A stretch of DNA of 64,000 bases from Longispora fulva (GTDB taxonomy: Bacteria; Actinomycetota; Actinomycetes; Mycobacteriales; Micromonosporaceae), in contig NZ_JADOUF010000001.1 of the NCBI RefSeq assembly GCF_015751905.1, positions 2,542,001-2,606,000 on the forward strand, read 5' to 3'. Below are positions 27,584 to 35,940 of the stretch, piece by piece (position 1 is the first letter of the stretch; the number at the start of each line of letters is the position of its first letter). The notes beneath the pieces were generated by a model. It was not told the origin of the DNA. It ran no database searches and saw nothing but the letters and a program-made list of their open reading frames with translations. Position numbers and translations under genes: made by a program.

Positions 27584-28927
27584 CTACCGTGCCCATCCGG
27601 TCCGAGCGCGGCGTCTGCGGTAGGCAGCCCAACCGCCGACTGCGATCGCCAGCAGGCCGGCCGCGCCGCCGGTGACGGGCAGGATGGACGCCCGCAGCCG
27701 CAGCCATTCTGTTTCCGGCCCGATGTCCGGTTGTTCACCGGAACGGCTGCCCATGGCGGGAAGTAGATCGGTCGCCACCTGGACGTCCATTCCGTGGCGC
27801 CACCCGCCCTGTCCCCGGCGCAGAGTCGCCAGGACCTGCGAGGACTCCCCCGTGGTGTGGACCTGCAGGATCAGAGAGCCGGTGGCCGCGAACTTCTGTG
27901 AACGGTAGTCGACGGGGACATCGTCGACCTGCACGAGGAGGGTGGTGTTGTCCCTCCAGCCGAGCACCGAGTCGTCCGTTCCGGGCACCGGGTAGCGGGC
28001 TCGAACCGGGCTGGGCACGGGGCGCCCGGTGCCGGTGGCGTCAAGGAAGTGCAGGTACTCACTCGTTCCCTCGGAGCCCACGGTCGGATCCGCGGCGGAC
28101 GTGACCGCGAGGAGCATGCCGTCTGGGCTCCACGCGTGCTGGCCCCCGATGTATTGTCCCGGTGCGAGATCCTGTGTCCGTTCCACCCGACCGTCGAGGT
28201 CTCTGATGGTGAGCCGGGTGTCGATCTGCGCGGCGATGTGTTTGCCGTCCGGGGCGAACGCGACGACGGTGGGTCGGTTTCCTCCGATGGTCTGGGCTTC
28301 CACGATCTTGTGGTACTCGCCCGTCTCAGTGTCCAGCAGCCATTGCGGACCGAACAACATCGGTCTCACCAACCCGTAGCCGTCGATGGTGGCGACCACC
28401 AGATACCGGCCGTCGGGCGACCACGTCCGAGGGTACGCGTTCCGCCCGACACCCAAGGACATGCTTCGTCGCTGCTGGGTGGCCAGGTCGACCAGGGTCA
28501 CGATCGACTGATCCGCGGAGCCGACCGCGATCCGGGTGCCGTCCGGGGACAGTTGGGCCGAGTCCGGTCCGCCGAGACCGAGCCGGCGAACACTATTCGA
28601 CAACGCGCCGGCAACGAAGAACTCGCAGGCCTCGTAGTCGGTCGGGTCCGTGGTCTGCCGGTAAAGCATGATCGCGGGGCTGATCGGCGCGTCCGCCAGC
28701 AGGCTGATCGATGGGGAGTACACCGGGAACACCCGGGGCATGGTGGGCGTATCAGACCGGGGTTCGGCCACCGGGGCCCGGTGATCGATCGCCAGCACCA
28801 CCATGACAGCGAGCACCCCGAGCACCGCCGCGGCGGCCAGCGCAGGTCGCCGCCAGCGTCGGTTGGGATGTCGTGGAGGGGGCGTCCGCACCGCCGGCAC
28901 ATCGGGGTGCCCCGGATTCATGTCCAC
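27584..28927 (-). CDS. Membrane-bound beta-propeller protein, tandem paralogue
   Basis: This 447-residue protein has the same plan as its neighbour: a membrane helix at about 27-46, propeller repeats (AQLSPDGTRIAVG, RTWSPDGRYLVVA, VAFAPDGKHIAAQ, HAWSPDGMLLAVT) and a C-terminal membrane helix with a basic tail. Shared phrases such as LLWLMDTETGRYHE versus WLLDTETGEYHK and FLDATGTG show a recent duplication. The 141-bp gap to the next gene allows an operon. The start is near 28927, with an internal ATG at 28921. Confidence 0.75.
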   Translation of the reverse strand: MDMNPGHPDVPAVRTPPPRHPNRRWRRPALAAAAVLGVLAVMVVLAIDHRAPVAEPRSDTPTMPRVFPVYSPSISLLADAPISPAIMLYRQTTDPTDYEACEFFVAGALSNSVRRLGLGGPDSAQLSPDGTRIAVGSADQSIVTLVDLATQQRRSMSLGVGRNAYPRTWSPDGRYLVVATIDGYGLVRPMLFGPQWLLDTETGEYHKIVEAQTIGGNRPTVVAFAPDGKHIAAQIDTRLTIRDLDGRVERTQDLAPGQYIGGQHAWSPDGMLLAVTSAADPTVGSEGTSEYLHFLDATGTGRPVPSPVRARYPVPGTDDSVLGWRDNTTLLVQVDDVPVDYRSQKFAATGSLILQVHTTGESSQVLATLRRGQGGWRHGMDVQVATDLLPAMGSRSGEQPDIGPETEWLRLRASILPVTGGAAGLLAIAVGGWAAYRRRRARTGWAR

Positions 28928-29413
28928 GACACCACCCGGACCGAAATGCGTGGCCAGGCCAGGCTAGGCACGAAAGGCAGCACCGAAGTATGGGTGGAAT
29001 CCTCGAATGTGTCGGTCAACGGGGCAGCTCCTGGGTAGATGGCCAGCGTTTGGCCACAGCTTGTTGCCTTGCAGCTACGGCACGATTGGTGGGGGTGACC
29101 GCCCGGGCTCGGCCCGGCGGCTCGCTGGAATCCTGACATGCGCCCGCCTTCAGATCGCCTTCACGTCGCCTGGCCGGAAGGCCCCCGCCCCGAAGTCACC
29201 GCCCCGGGCTGGCCAGCGGGGTCAGCGGTAGCGTGTTGGGTGTCCGGTACGCAGTTCTCGGTTCCCTCCTCGTCATGCGCGACGGCCGACCGGTTCGGTG
29301 CTCGCCTCGCTCGCCGCGGCGCGTCACAGCAGCTGCCGTGGCGACAATCGTCGAACCCGTTCGTGGCGCGACTTGACGTGCCGGCGAAGTCGAGCGTTCA
29401 TCACCGTCGTGAG
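28928..29413. other. Intergenic region at the left side of the conjugative element
   Basis: No gene, tRNA or clear attachment repeat can be supported here. An open frame runs into the HTH gene from 29138, but its residues are not protein-like before about 29414. Confidence 0.4.
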
Positions 29414-30349
29414 ATGTATCGAAGCGACACCCACGCGGCCCGCCGGCGCGCTCTGGCTCGGCAACCCAAGCCAGTGCCCAACCTCAGGGTCGTGGGCAGG
29501 TGCGTGCCGGTGAGCGCCCATCGCTGGTTCCTCGACCGCTACCGCGACGCGGTGTGGGAGTCAGAGGATCTGACCGCCGACCACAAAGCCGTCGCCGAGT
29601 CCTACGCCCGCCACGCCCGCGACCCCCACGGCAACAAGACGGCCACCGCGGATCTGTCCTGGCTCACTTACGACCGGCTGCAAACCGCGGCCGGCATCCG
29701 CAGGCGCGCGAAGGTGACAAAAATCCTCGCCGAACTCGAACAGCACGGATGGCTGGTGGCCGTCCAACGCGTCCACCGCAGACCCACGATCTACCGCCTG
29801 ACCATCCCCCACAACGGCTCAAACGACACTACCGATGCCCGCCAGGGAACCACCGTAGTTCCACCACCAGTTCCACACCGACACCACCGTAGTTCCCACC
29901 ACCCCCACCACACCCCGCCCCGTAGTACCGACGTCGGAACTCCACCACTAGAAGATCCACCATCAAACACATCACCATCATCATCAGCCCGCCCCGCCGA
30001 CCGACGCCGCATCGCCGACGCCGCCGGTGCCACCGACGCTGAGGTCAACGCCATCATCGACAAGATCACCCGAGAGAACGCCATCCGACGCCCCTTCAGC
30101 GTCTACCTCCGAGCCATCCCCGACACGGACCTCCGCGCGCACCTCGTCGCCCTGCGAACACCCACGCCCAGCCAGCAGAGCGCTGCGTTCGAACTCCTTC
30201 GCCACGCAGCGCCCGACTGCATCCACGGCACCCCCGCCGGAGCGCTCATCCGCCCCACGACCAACACCGCGCTATGCCCGCTGTGCCAGCGCGGGCTACC
30301 CGCGATACCCGGCAATCAAGGACGACCCGGTGCGCCGCCAGCAGGTTGA
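29414..30349 (+). CDS. Winged-helix protein of conjugative elements, initiator-like
   Basis: This 311-residue protein has an N-terminal DNA-binding part (about 30-120). It includes a helix-turn-helix DLSWLTYDRLQTAAGIRRRA followed by the wing ILAELEQHGWLVAVQRVHRR and PTIYRLTIP. A low-complexity His/Pro/Ser/Thr linker comes next, then a C-terminal helical domain ending in a CxxC-like pair (CIHGTPAG...CPLC) that could bind zinc. Such proteins in actinobacterial plasmids and integrative elements are often called replication-initiator or transfer regulators. The start ATG 29414 is chosen because residues become protein-like there; its ribosome-binding site is weak. Confidence 0.6.
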   Translation: MYRSDTHAARRRALARQPKPVPNLRVVGRCVPVSAHRWFLDRYRDAVWESEDLTADHKAVAESYARHARDPHGNKTATADLSWLTYDRLQTAAGIRRRAKVTKILAELEQHGWLVAVQRVHRRPTIYRLTIPHNGSNDTTDARQGTTVVPPPVPHRHHRSSHHPHHTPPRSTDVGTPPLEDPPSNTSPSSSARPADRRRIADAAGATDAEVNAIIDKITRENAIRRPFSVYLRAIPDTDLRAHLVALRTPTPSQQSAAFELLRHAAPDCIHGTPAGALIRPTTNTALCPLCQRGLPAIPGNQGRPGAPPAG

Positions 30350-30758
30350 GGATCACGGGGCCACGACGCCAGAGGCGGAAGGTTTCCGCCCTCAGATCCC
30401 CGGTTCCCTGCGCCACGCAGCGATCCGGGGCGCCCAAAAGACCGCCAAGGGCCGGGCCGGTGACAGCGTCGAATCCGGTGAGAAGGCGGACGCCTTGATG
30501 ACAGATCTCCACCACCACAACGTGCCCCGACAGCGACAGGGCGGAGGGCACGGCCTGCCAGGCCGTGCCCGCAGGAGCACGGCGACGAGTGACGCCGTCA
30601 GCGTCACTCGCCTTCGTCTCGGTCAGCTTTTCGCCGAGCTGCGCCCACATGTCGGGGGCCCAGATGCGCGCACCGGGAGTACCCCTGGCTCACCTGTCAC
30701 GAACGGATCTTTAGCTGCCCGCCCCGGGCGGGTGCGCAAGGTTCGTACACGAGTCGAG
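30350..30758. other. Convergent intergenic region with strong hairpins
   Basis: This gap lies between the plus-strand HTH gene and the minus-strand methyltransferase operon. It holds a 22-bp inverted repeat near 30371-30392 (GAGGCGGAAGG core) and the twin hairpins listed separately. A minus-strand open frame spans much of it but overlaps the HTH gene and has no family resemblance, so it is not called. Confidence 0.5.
30546..30609. terminator. Two adjacent strong hairpins between convergent genes
   Basis: The first hairpin, 30546-30570, has 12-bp perfect arms (GGGCACGGCCTG) around a single base. The second, 30587-30609, has 9-bp arms (GAGTGACGC / GCGTCACTC) and a 5-nt loop. They lie between convergent operons and most simply form a bidirectional terminator. 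Paired hairpins could also belong to a transfer origin, but no relaxase or nick motif supports this. Confidence 0.5.
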
Positions 30759-31241
30759 TCACGGCCCGGCCCCGGCCTCCTCGCCGTCGGGGAGGGGACT
30801 CTGCCGCAGGCGGCGGACGATCTCCCGTCCGCCGCGCGCCGCGCCGGGCCGGATGTCGTGGCGACCGGATACCCGACGTCGCCGTGGTCGTTCTGTGAGC
30901 TGGACCTGTCCGGTGTCGTTGGTGGTGATGAGACGCCGGTAGCCCATCGCCGTCGCCGTGCGCCACGCGGCGGTCAGCAGCGTGGTCCGCAGTCCGGTGA
31001 TGCCGTCGAGGTAAACGGTCGTCGCCTCGGCCATGTGACCGTCGTCGAGGTGCGTGTCCGCTGGCCGGCCGACCATGACGACACCGACGAGCGTCGCGTA
31101 AGCGTCGGTCACGCCGATGCTGAATCGGTGCGCCGGGACTGATCGGGGATGAAGGTCGTGGTCGGTGGCGAAGGTGCGTGCACGTGCGGCGGTCACGGGC
31201 GTGACGATGAGACGGCGCCGGATCTGCGATCGCTTGACCAT
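30759..31241 (-). CDS. XF1762-family protein
   Basis: This 160-residue protein matches the XF1762-like family found on phages and mobile elements: VTPVTAARARTFATDHDLHP, then HRFSIGVTDAYATLVGVVMV, GRPADTHLDDG, and LLTAAWRTATAMGYRRLIT. These proteins have a GNAT-like look, but no reaction is known. The C-terminal 50 residues deviate from the family and may follow a frameshift. Its ATG overlaps the TGA of the methyltransferase gene (TGATG), so it is the third gene of that operon. Confidence 0.7.
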   Translation of the reverse strand: MVKRSQIRRRLIVTPVTAARARTFATDHDLHPRSVPAHRFSIGVTDAYATLVGVVMVGRPADTHLDDGHMAEATTVYLDGITGLRTTLLTAAWRTATAMGYRRLITTNDTGQVQLTERPRRRRVSGRHDIRPGAARGGREIVRRLRQSPLPDGEEAGAGP

Positions 31242-32146
31242 CACCCCTCCCCCACCTCCGGGTGCCCGGGCCGTCCATCGTGGGGTCGGCGGAGCACGAG
31301 TACGTCCTCGTGGCTGATGAGGTGCAGTGGGATTCCGCCGGCGCGGGCTTTGCGCACGGTCTGGAGTTGGAAGAACGACGGCCGGGCGATGATCTTGCCG
31401 GCGCGAACCCCCGCCAACAGCGCCACGCACCGCTCGACCGGCTCCAGACCCGCGGCGAGGCCTGCGGCGATGACCGCCGACGGAAGGTCGATGAGTTCAC
31501 CGCGCTTGCGGTACGGCCGGGCCGTGACGACCACGACGCCGCCGGGGCGCAGCACCACCCGGCAGCCGCGGAGGATGTGGGTGAACGCGTCCACGAGCCC
31601 GTTCTGCGTCTGGTGCGCCAGGTTTCCGCGCTCGTCGTCGCGGTCCCCGTACGTGGCCGCGGTCTTGGTGACCCCGTCCGGTCCGGCCGTGATGTGACCG
31701 TGTACCGCCGGCCCGTACGGGGGGCTGGTGACGACGAGCGCGACCTGGCCGTGCAGGTGCGCGGGCAGGATGGCGGTCAGTCGGGTGCCGTCGCCGCGGG
31801 TGATCATGCCGCGTCCGGTCGCACCGGCGGTTTGGGTGTGGCGGACGTTGAGGTCGGCGACGGCGGCCCACTGCGCCTCGTACTCGACGCCGATGCCGTC
31901 GCGGCCGGCGTGCATGGCCTCGACGATGGTGGTGCCGATCCCGCACATCGGGTCAAGCACGATGTCGCCCGGGCGGGTGTAGGTGGCGATGGCGTGGGCG
32001 GCGATGGCAGGCAGCATGCGTGCGGGGTGCGCGGTGGACTCGGGCACGTAGCGGCCCTTGCGTTGCGCGGGTCCGGTCTGCTGGGCCGTCGCCCACACCG
32101 ACATGCGGTTTGCCGCAGGGTCGGGGGTGCCGGCCTGCTCAGGCAT
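31241..32146 (-). CDS. DNA amino-methyltransferase (TSPPY type)
   Basis: This 301-residue SAM-dependent methyltransferase has motif X/I as HPARMLPAIAAHAIA then DPMCGIGTT (residues 65-73), an acidic GVEYE strand end, and the catalytic TSPPYGP at 140-146. The TSPPY form is typical of N4-cytosine or N6-adenine methylases. A later strand VLRPGGVVVVTARP closes the fold. No restriction enzyme is nearby, so it looks like an orphan methylase that could mark or protect the element during transfer. The start ATG 32146 overlaps the upstream gene by 8 bp (ATGCCTGA), indicating translational coupling. Confidence 0.85.
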   Translation of the reverse strand: MPEQAGTPDPAANRMSVWATAQQTGPAQRKGRYVPESTAHPARMLPAIAAHAIATYTRPGDIVLDPMCGIGTTIVEAMHAGRDGIGVEYEAQWAAVADLNVRHTQTAGATGRGMITRGDGTRLTAILPAHLHGQVALVVTSPPYGPAVHGHITAGPDGVTKTAATYGDRDDERGNLAHQTQNGLVDAFTHILRGCRVVLRPGGVVVVTARPYRKRGELIDLPSAVIAAGLAAGLEPVERCVALLAGVRAGKIIARPSFFQLQTVRKARAGGIPLHLISHEDVLVLRRPHDGRPGHPEVGEG

Positions 32147-32891
32147 TCTCGCCCCCGGCACGCAGGAACACGAACAGGTCCGCGTGCACTCTCAGGTGCA
32201 CCGTCGCCGCAGGTGCCTCGTCGTTGAGGGCATGCGGTCCTTCGTCGTCGACGGCCTCGTCGAGGAAGTAAACGAACTCGTCAGAGACGACCGGGGCCGC
32301 GACGGCGACGATGTGCTGCAGGTATCCGAGGGAGACGTTCCTGGCCGCGGCGACGACCGGCGTGAAGTCCTCAGGTACCGGTCGTTGCCGGGGTGCGCTG
32401 GCCGCGATGAGGACCAGACAGCCACCGGGGCGCAGCAGTTTGCTGGCCGTTGCCATCAGCCACGAGCGGCGCAGTTCGCCATCTGCGGGGTCCGCGCTCA
32501 GCGGCCAGGCGGCGACCATGAGCGCGGCCGTCGCCGTGCCGATGACGCTGGGCGGCGTGCCGCGGGGGCGGTCAACGGGTGACATGGTCGCGTGCGGTGC
32601 GATCGTCAGGTAGGACGTGTCGGTGAACCACGCGCGGTGGTGACAGCGCCCGCCGGCCGTGGCGTGCGCGCCGAGTAGGTGTCCGGGGGTCAGGTCGATG
32701 ATCTGGTCGCCCGCGGTCGAGTAGGCGTCGATCAGCCGGGCTGCCAGGCGGTCCGGGATCACCGCAGTGGGGTCCTCACCCGAGCGCGGGGTGCGCCACA
32801 CGGTGAGAGGCACGGGCGGTACTCCGGGCACGAGGTCGATGTCGGGGGTGCGGGTGTTGTCCGCGTGGTCGGGGTCGGTCGGTTCGTTCAT
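32139..32891 (-). CDS. Degenerate methyltransferase-like partner
   Basis: This 250-residue protein keeps the outline of a Rossmann methyltransferase: DQIIDLTPGHLLGAHATAG in place of motif I, a GTATAALMVAAWPLS strand where the TSPPY loop should be, and LLRPGGCLVLIAASAP as a late strand. The catalytic tetrapeptide is lost. Together with the coupled TSPPY enzyme downstream it may form a heterodimer, with this chain as scaffold or target-recognition subunit; that is inference. The start ATG 32891 (MNEPTDPDHA) is chosen because the longer frame runs through the repeat region upstream. Confidence 0.65.
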   Translation of the reverse strand: MNEPTDPDHADNTRTPDIDLVPGVPPVPLTVWRTPRSGEDPTAVIPDRLAARLIDAYSTAGDQIIDLTPGHLLGAHATAGGRCHHRAWFTDTSYLTIAPHATMSPVDRPRGTPPSVIGTATAALMVAAWPLSADPADGELRRSWLMATASKLLRPGGCLVLIAASAPRQRPVPEDFTPVVAAARNVSLGYLQHIVAVAAPVVSDEFVYFLDEAVDDEGPHALNDEAPAATVHLRVHADLFVFLRAGGENA

Positions 32892-32935
32892 GGGCGTGTG
32901 TCGGCTCTCGACGCACGTGGTGATGCGCTGACGTC

Positions 32936-33222
32936 TACCAAACGGGTTTTGGCAGAGCTGACGCACGCCCCCGGCGCTGCCATGCTCTGCCACGCCTCTG
33001 CCACGGAGGCGGCGGCAACGCTGTCCTGGCGCGACGATAGGTGATTTCAGAACTTTGTCCCTATCGCGGTCCTGCGGTAGCCGGCTGAGCGCGACGCCGG
33101 GGCCCTTTCCCGCCCGGCCCAGGGTCGAGAAGGAGGGCGGCCTGTCGTCACCCGATTGGCAGCCGAGCGCATTCACTCAGGGCAATGGCCTACTGATCGT
33201 GGTCGACCTCGGTGTGGCAGAG
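32936..33222 (+). repeat. Imperfect ~300-bp direct repeat, copy 1
   Basis: It aligns with 34436-34748 in the same orientation. Shared landmarks, in order, are AAACGG(G/A)TTTTGGCAGAGC, CTCTGCCACGCCTCTGCCA, GGCAACG(C/T)TGTCC, GTCGAG(A/G)A(A/G)GG and TGATCGTGGTCG followed by GTGTGGCAGAGATGTG. The first 30 bp are nearly identical. Divergence is greatest in the middle. Confidence 0.75.
32949..33003. promoter_or_regulatory. Phased TGGCAGAG cluster A
   Basis: A forward TTGGCAGAG lies at 32949-32957. Two inverted copies, CTCTGCCA, lie at 32985-32992 and 32996-33003, exactly 11 bp apart. The cluster sits about 60-110 bp upstream of the methyltransferase operon start. It is probably a protein-binding array on one face of the helix. 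Confidence 0.65.
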
Positions 33223-33338
33223 ATGTGTGAGAGCGCGTGATCATGGCACCAGAGCGGCGTTGTTGGCAGCGGCGGCTGCGGCACTTGGCAACTGTCGGAC
33301 TCCATTGATCATGGTTGAGCGCCGCAGAGTATCGGTGC

Positions 33339-34394
33339 TTACGCCTCGATCCGGAGCCACACATCACCGGTTCGCAACCACAAGAAACCTTCACGTCCCT
33401 GGCCGCACCGCATGACAACGCGGCCGGGTACCGCGACCGTGTGTCGTTCCGTGACGATCCAGGAATCGTCGATCAACTCGGCGCGGAACAGTTCTGTGGA
33501 TGGCATGTTGTGGTGTCGTCGGGTCAGGACCGCACGGTTGCCGCGTATTGCCAGACCGTCCGGCGACGGTACGGGGCTGCGCCAGCTGGTCACTTCACCC
33601 GTCAGCGGCGTAACCCGCGTCAGGAAAGTGTCGTCCTTGGACGCGCTGGAGTACCACGCCAACCACACCTGATTGTTCTCGGTCGCGCCGGCGTGACCAG
33701 CTAGCGGCCATGCAGGCAACCTGCCATTCGGGGTCCAGAGGACCTGTCCATGTTCGTTCCAGCCCGCAAGTCCCGCCGCTGATTGCGGATGGCCTCCGTA
33801 GATGCCCTCGTCTCCGTAGGCGATCCAGATCGCTCCGCCATGGTCGGTCAGTAAGACGTCGATGTCGTCGCCGATGCAGAAGGCGGCCTGTCGCTCGCCC
33901 TCTGGGGAGAGGATCGAGGCGTTCGGTGTCCACGTGCCCGTTGGACCTCGCCGGGCGCGACTTTCTGCGATCAAGAGCCGAGTGTCCGGCAGGAGCGCGA
34001 TGTAGCTGGTGTGCATCGGGAGTTCCCGGATGATCCGGCGCTCCACCGATTCGTCAGGGTGGCGAATGACAAGTACGCCCCCGAACGGGGCCGTTGGGAC
34101 CGAGCCGATCCAGCCTTTGATATAGGGCGACTGCGTGAGGTAGCGACGATCGACGAGCAAGACTGCAAGGGCTCCCGACGAGCTGACGGTCCACCATAAT
34201 GGGCATCGTCCCGCAGCAAGATCCGCCGTCGGCGGCTGCCATACCTTCTGTACTGCGACGGCCGCCGTCACCCGCGTCCTCCTCACTCCACCGAGAAACC
34301 CCCAGCAGCCCGAGGACGCCGCTGTGTATGACACCTGCGGAGCCAGTGTCTCAAACCACCTGTCGTGCCGTTGTCCGGTCGGGACGTGGCCCAT
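33339..34394 (-). CDS. Hypothetical propeller-like protein flanked by direct repeats
   Basis: This 351-residue soluble protein is rich in beta strands and tryptophan. Motifs such as GAIWIAYGDEGIYGG and AGWNEHGQVLWTPNG recur in uncharacterised actinomycete proteins. I assign no function. The start ATG 34394 is 8-12 nt after AAGGGTC. GC content is lower than in the neighbours. The gene lies exactly between the two ~300-bp direct repeats, so it has the geometry of an exchangeable cassette. Confidence 0.7.
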   Translation of the reverse strand: MGHVPTGQRHDRWFETLAPQVSYTAASSGCWGFLGGVRRTRVTAAVAVQKVWQPPTADLAAGRCPLWWTVSSSGALAVLLVDRRYLTQSPYIKGWIGSVPTAPFGGVLVIRHPDESVERRIIRELPMHTSYIALLPDTRLLIAESRARRGPTGTWTPNASILSPEGERQAAFCIGDDIDVLLTDHGGAIWIAYGDEGIYGGHPQSAAGLAGWNEHGQVLWTPNGRLPAWPLAGHAGATENNQVWLAWYSSASKDDTFLTRVTPLTGEVTSWRSPVPSPDGLAIRGNRAVLTRRHHNMPSTELFRAELIDDSWIVTERHTVAVPGRVVMRCGQGREGFLWLRTGDVWLRIEA

Positions 34395-34450
34395 TCGCCA
34401 TGACCCTTGAAGTCCGACAGCAACACTGCGCTTCTACCGGCAAACGGATT

Positions 34451-34515
34451 TTGGCAGAGCTGACGCACGCCCCCGGCGCCGCCAGCTCTGCCACGCCTCT
34501 GCCACACGTCTGCCA
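34451..34515. promoter_or_regulatory. Phased TGGCAGAG cluster C
   Basis: A forward TTGGCAGAG lies at 34451-34459. Three inverted copies begin at 34486, 34497 and 34508 (the last as GTCTGCCA), each exactly 11 bp from the next. The cluster is placed 60-120 bp upstream of the gene that starts at 34394. Confidence 0.65.
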
Positions 34516-34729
34516 GGGCGTCAGTGGCAACGTTGTCCGGGCGTGGCGATAGGGGATTTCGGAGGTTTGCCCCTGATCGCGGGCCCGCGGCGACCCGCTG
34601 AGTGCGACGCTGTGGCCCTTTCCTAGCCGACCGAGGGGTCGAGGAAGGCGGGGCGCTCGCCACCACCCCGGAGGCCACGGAGCACGTTTATACAGGTCAA
34701 AGGCTTGATGATCGTGGTCGGCCCCGGTG

Positions 34730-34748
34730 TGGCAGAGATGTGGCAGAG
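34730..34748. promoter_or_regulatory. Phased TGGCAGAG cluster D
   Basis: Two direct TGGCAGAG copies lie at 34730-34737 and 34741-34748, 11 bp apart, with a further copy at 34808-34815. The pair is about 140 bp upstream of the sigma-like gene at 34885. The corresponding site in repeat copy 1 (33215-33233) has one intact and one degenerate octamer. Confidence 0.6.
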
Positions 34749-34787
34749 CTCGGCGCAGGGCGGCGGTCAGCCGTGCGATCAGCCGGC

Positions 34788-34805
34788 GACCTGCACTGTT
34801 AGAGC
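34788..34805 (+). repeat. 18-bp motif shared, inverted, with 58108-58125
   Basis: GACCTGCACTGTTAGAGC occurs here and as its exact reverse complement at 58108-58125. Both copies lie within 75 bp of a TGGCAGAG cluster. It could be a promoter element or the core of a recombination or transfer site. Confidence 0.6.
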
Positions 34806-34884
34806 ACTGGCAGAGCCGTGTGCGGCAATGGGCTCCCACGGGCATCCCGGCCTTGGGACGCGCCCACATTCACAGGAGTCCGCC

Positions 34885-35769
34885 ATGCTCACCGAACCGA
34901 CCACCACTGTCCCCCACGCCTCAGCCTTCGGCGCCATCGATACGGCCTGGAGGCTGCTGACCCGCGAGCCGCAAGCCGCGCTGTCGTTGGACTGCGACGA
35001 CCTCACCCTCCGACTGCGTCTGCCCGCCGGCTCGTTGCCGGCCGGGACCCGGTCCATGCAGTACCTGCGGGACTGGATGCTCGACAATCCCGCCGCGGCC
35101 CTGGCCCGCGACGTCATCTGGCGCGAGACCGCGAGCCGGGCCCACTCCAACGAGCCGGGCTGGGTGATCGCCGCCCTGGGGTTGGCCATGCCGGCGCTGG
35201 TGCGCTGCGCCGGGATCCTGTCGGCCGGATACCGTGGCGACGCGGCCGACATCGACGGGGAACTGGTCGCCGGGTTCCTGACCGCACTACGCGGAGACGA
35301 TCTCGACCTGTCGCGCCCGGTGGTGTACGCGAGGCTGTGCTGGGCCGGCTGGCGTGCCGCCAGGGACCTGCGCCTGGCCGATGAGGCCGAGGTTCCGCTG
35401 CCGGATTTCGACTCCGTGGCCGACTCACGCCCTCCCGAGGTTCCCTGGCGGCACGTGGACCTGCTCGTACAGCGGGCCTGCGACCTGGGACTCCTCTCGG
35501 CACAGGACATCCGGTCATGGATCGACATACGCCTCGGCGGCAAGACGCTGGCCCTGATCGCCCAGAGCCAGGGTCTTGAACCCAACGCGTTGCGGATGCG
35601 CCTGGCCCGCGCCGATCGGCGCATCGCCAGGGCGCTGGCCGACGGGATCCTCACCGGCTACGCCTCCCACCAGGCGGCCGCCCACCTGGCCACGGCCGCG
35701 GCCAGCAGCACGGACGCGGTCGACCATGGCGAAACAGTGGGCGAGGGGATCGTCGCACTCGCGGCCTGA
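34885..35769 (+). CDS. Sigma-like helix-turn-helix regulator
   Basis: This 294-residue soluble helical protein has a C-terminal region-4-like HTH at about 211-260: LLSAQDIRSWIDIRLGGKTL, IAQSQGLEPNALRMRLARAD and RRIARALADGIL. A recognisable sigma region 2 is not seen, so it may be an adapter-type regulator rather than a complete sigma factor. The start ATG 34885 follows ACAGGAGTCCGCC, a strong ribosome-binding site. Its upstream region carries cluster D and the 18-bp motif, so it may read or control that array. Confidence 0.6.
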   Translation: MLTEPTTTVPHASAFGAIDTAWRLLTREPQAALSLDCDDLTLRLRLPAGSLPAGTRSMQYLRDWMLDNPAAALARDVIWRETASRAHSNEPGWVIAALGLAMPALVRCAGILSAGYRGDAADIDGELVAGFLTALRGDDLDLSRPVVYARLCWAGWRAARDLRLADEAEVPLPDFDSVADSRPPEVPWRHVDLLVQRACDLGLLSAQDIRSWIDIRLGGKTLALIAQSQGLEPNALRMRLARADRRIARALADGILTGYASHQAAAHLATAAASSTDAVDHGETVGEGIVALAA

Positions 35770-35794
35770 GAAAGCGGCTGGACCACAACGTTCA

Positions 35795-35920
35795 CAGACC
35801 CGCGCCTCTGCGCCGCAGATCGTCGACCGGCTCACCTTCAACGGCACGATCATCGAAACCGGCACCGGCTCCTACCGCCTCGCCCAAACCCGAGCTCAGC
35901 AAGCCGGCAAGGCCCGGTAG
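35795..35920 (+). pseudogene. IS21-type IstB C-terminal relic
   Basis: The frame encodes IVDRLTFNGTIIETGTGSYR followed by LAQTRAQ. This is the end of IstB-family helper ATPases and nearly matches the relic at 48.8 kb (IVDGLTFGGNIIQTGTESYR). Nothing else of the element remains. Confidence 0.6.
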
Positions 35921-35940
35921 TTGGTCCCCCGAGGCTGCCC

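Larger units (their letters stand above)
32892..33338. other. Intergenic region holding repeat copy 1
   Basis: No gene is present. Most of this stretch is direct-repeat copy 1 with its phased TGGCAGAG motifs, and it forms the upstream region of the methyltransferase operon. Confidence 0.6.
34436..34748 (+). repeat. Imperfect ~300-bp direct repeat, copy 2
   Basis: This is the partner of 32936-33222. It is located upstream of the propeller-like gene on one side and of the sigma-like gene on the other. It carries two TGGCAGAG clusters. Confidence 0.75.

Noticed and set aside
30246-30650. 134-codon minus-strand frame after the HTH gene
   Set aside because: It overlaps the end of the HTH gene, contains the strong hairpins and shows no family resemblance or ribosome-binding site.
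31241-32146. Complete restriction-modification system
   Set aside because: No endonuclease gene lies in the neighbourhood; the coupled genes are a methylase-like chain and an XF1762-like protein.
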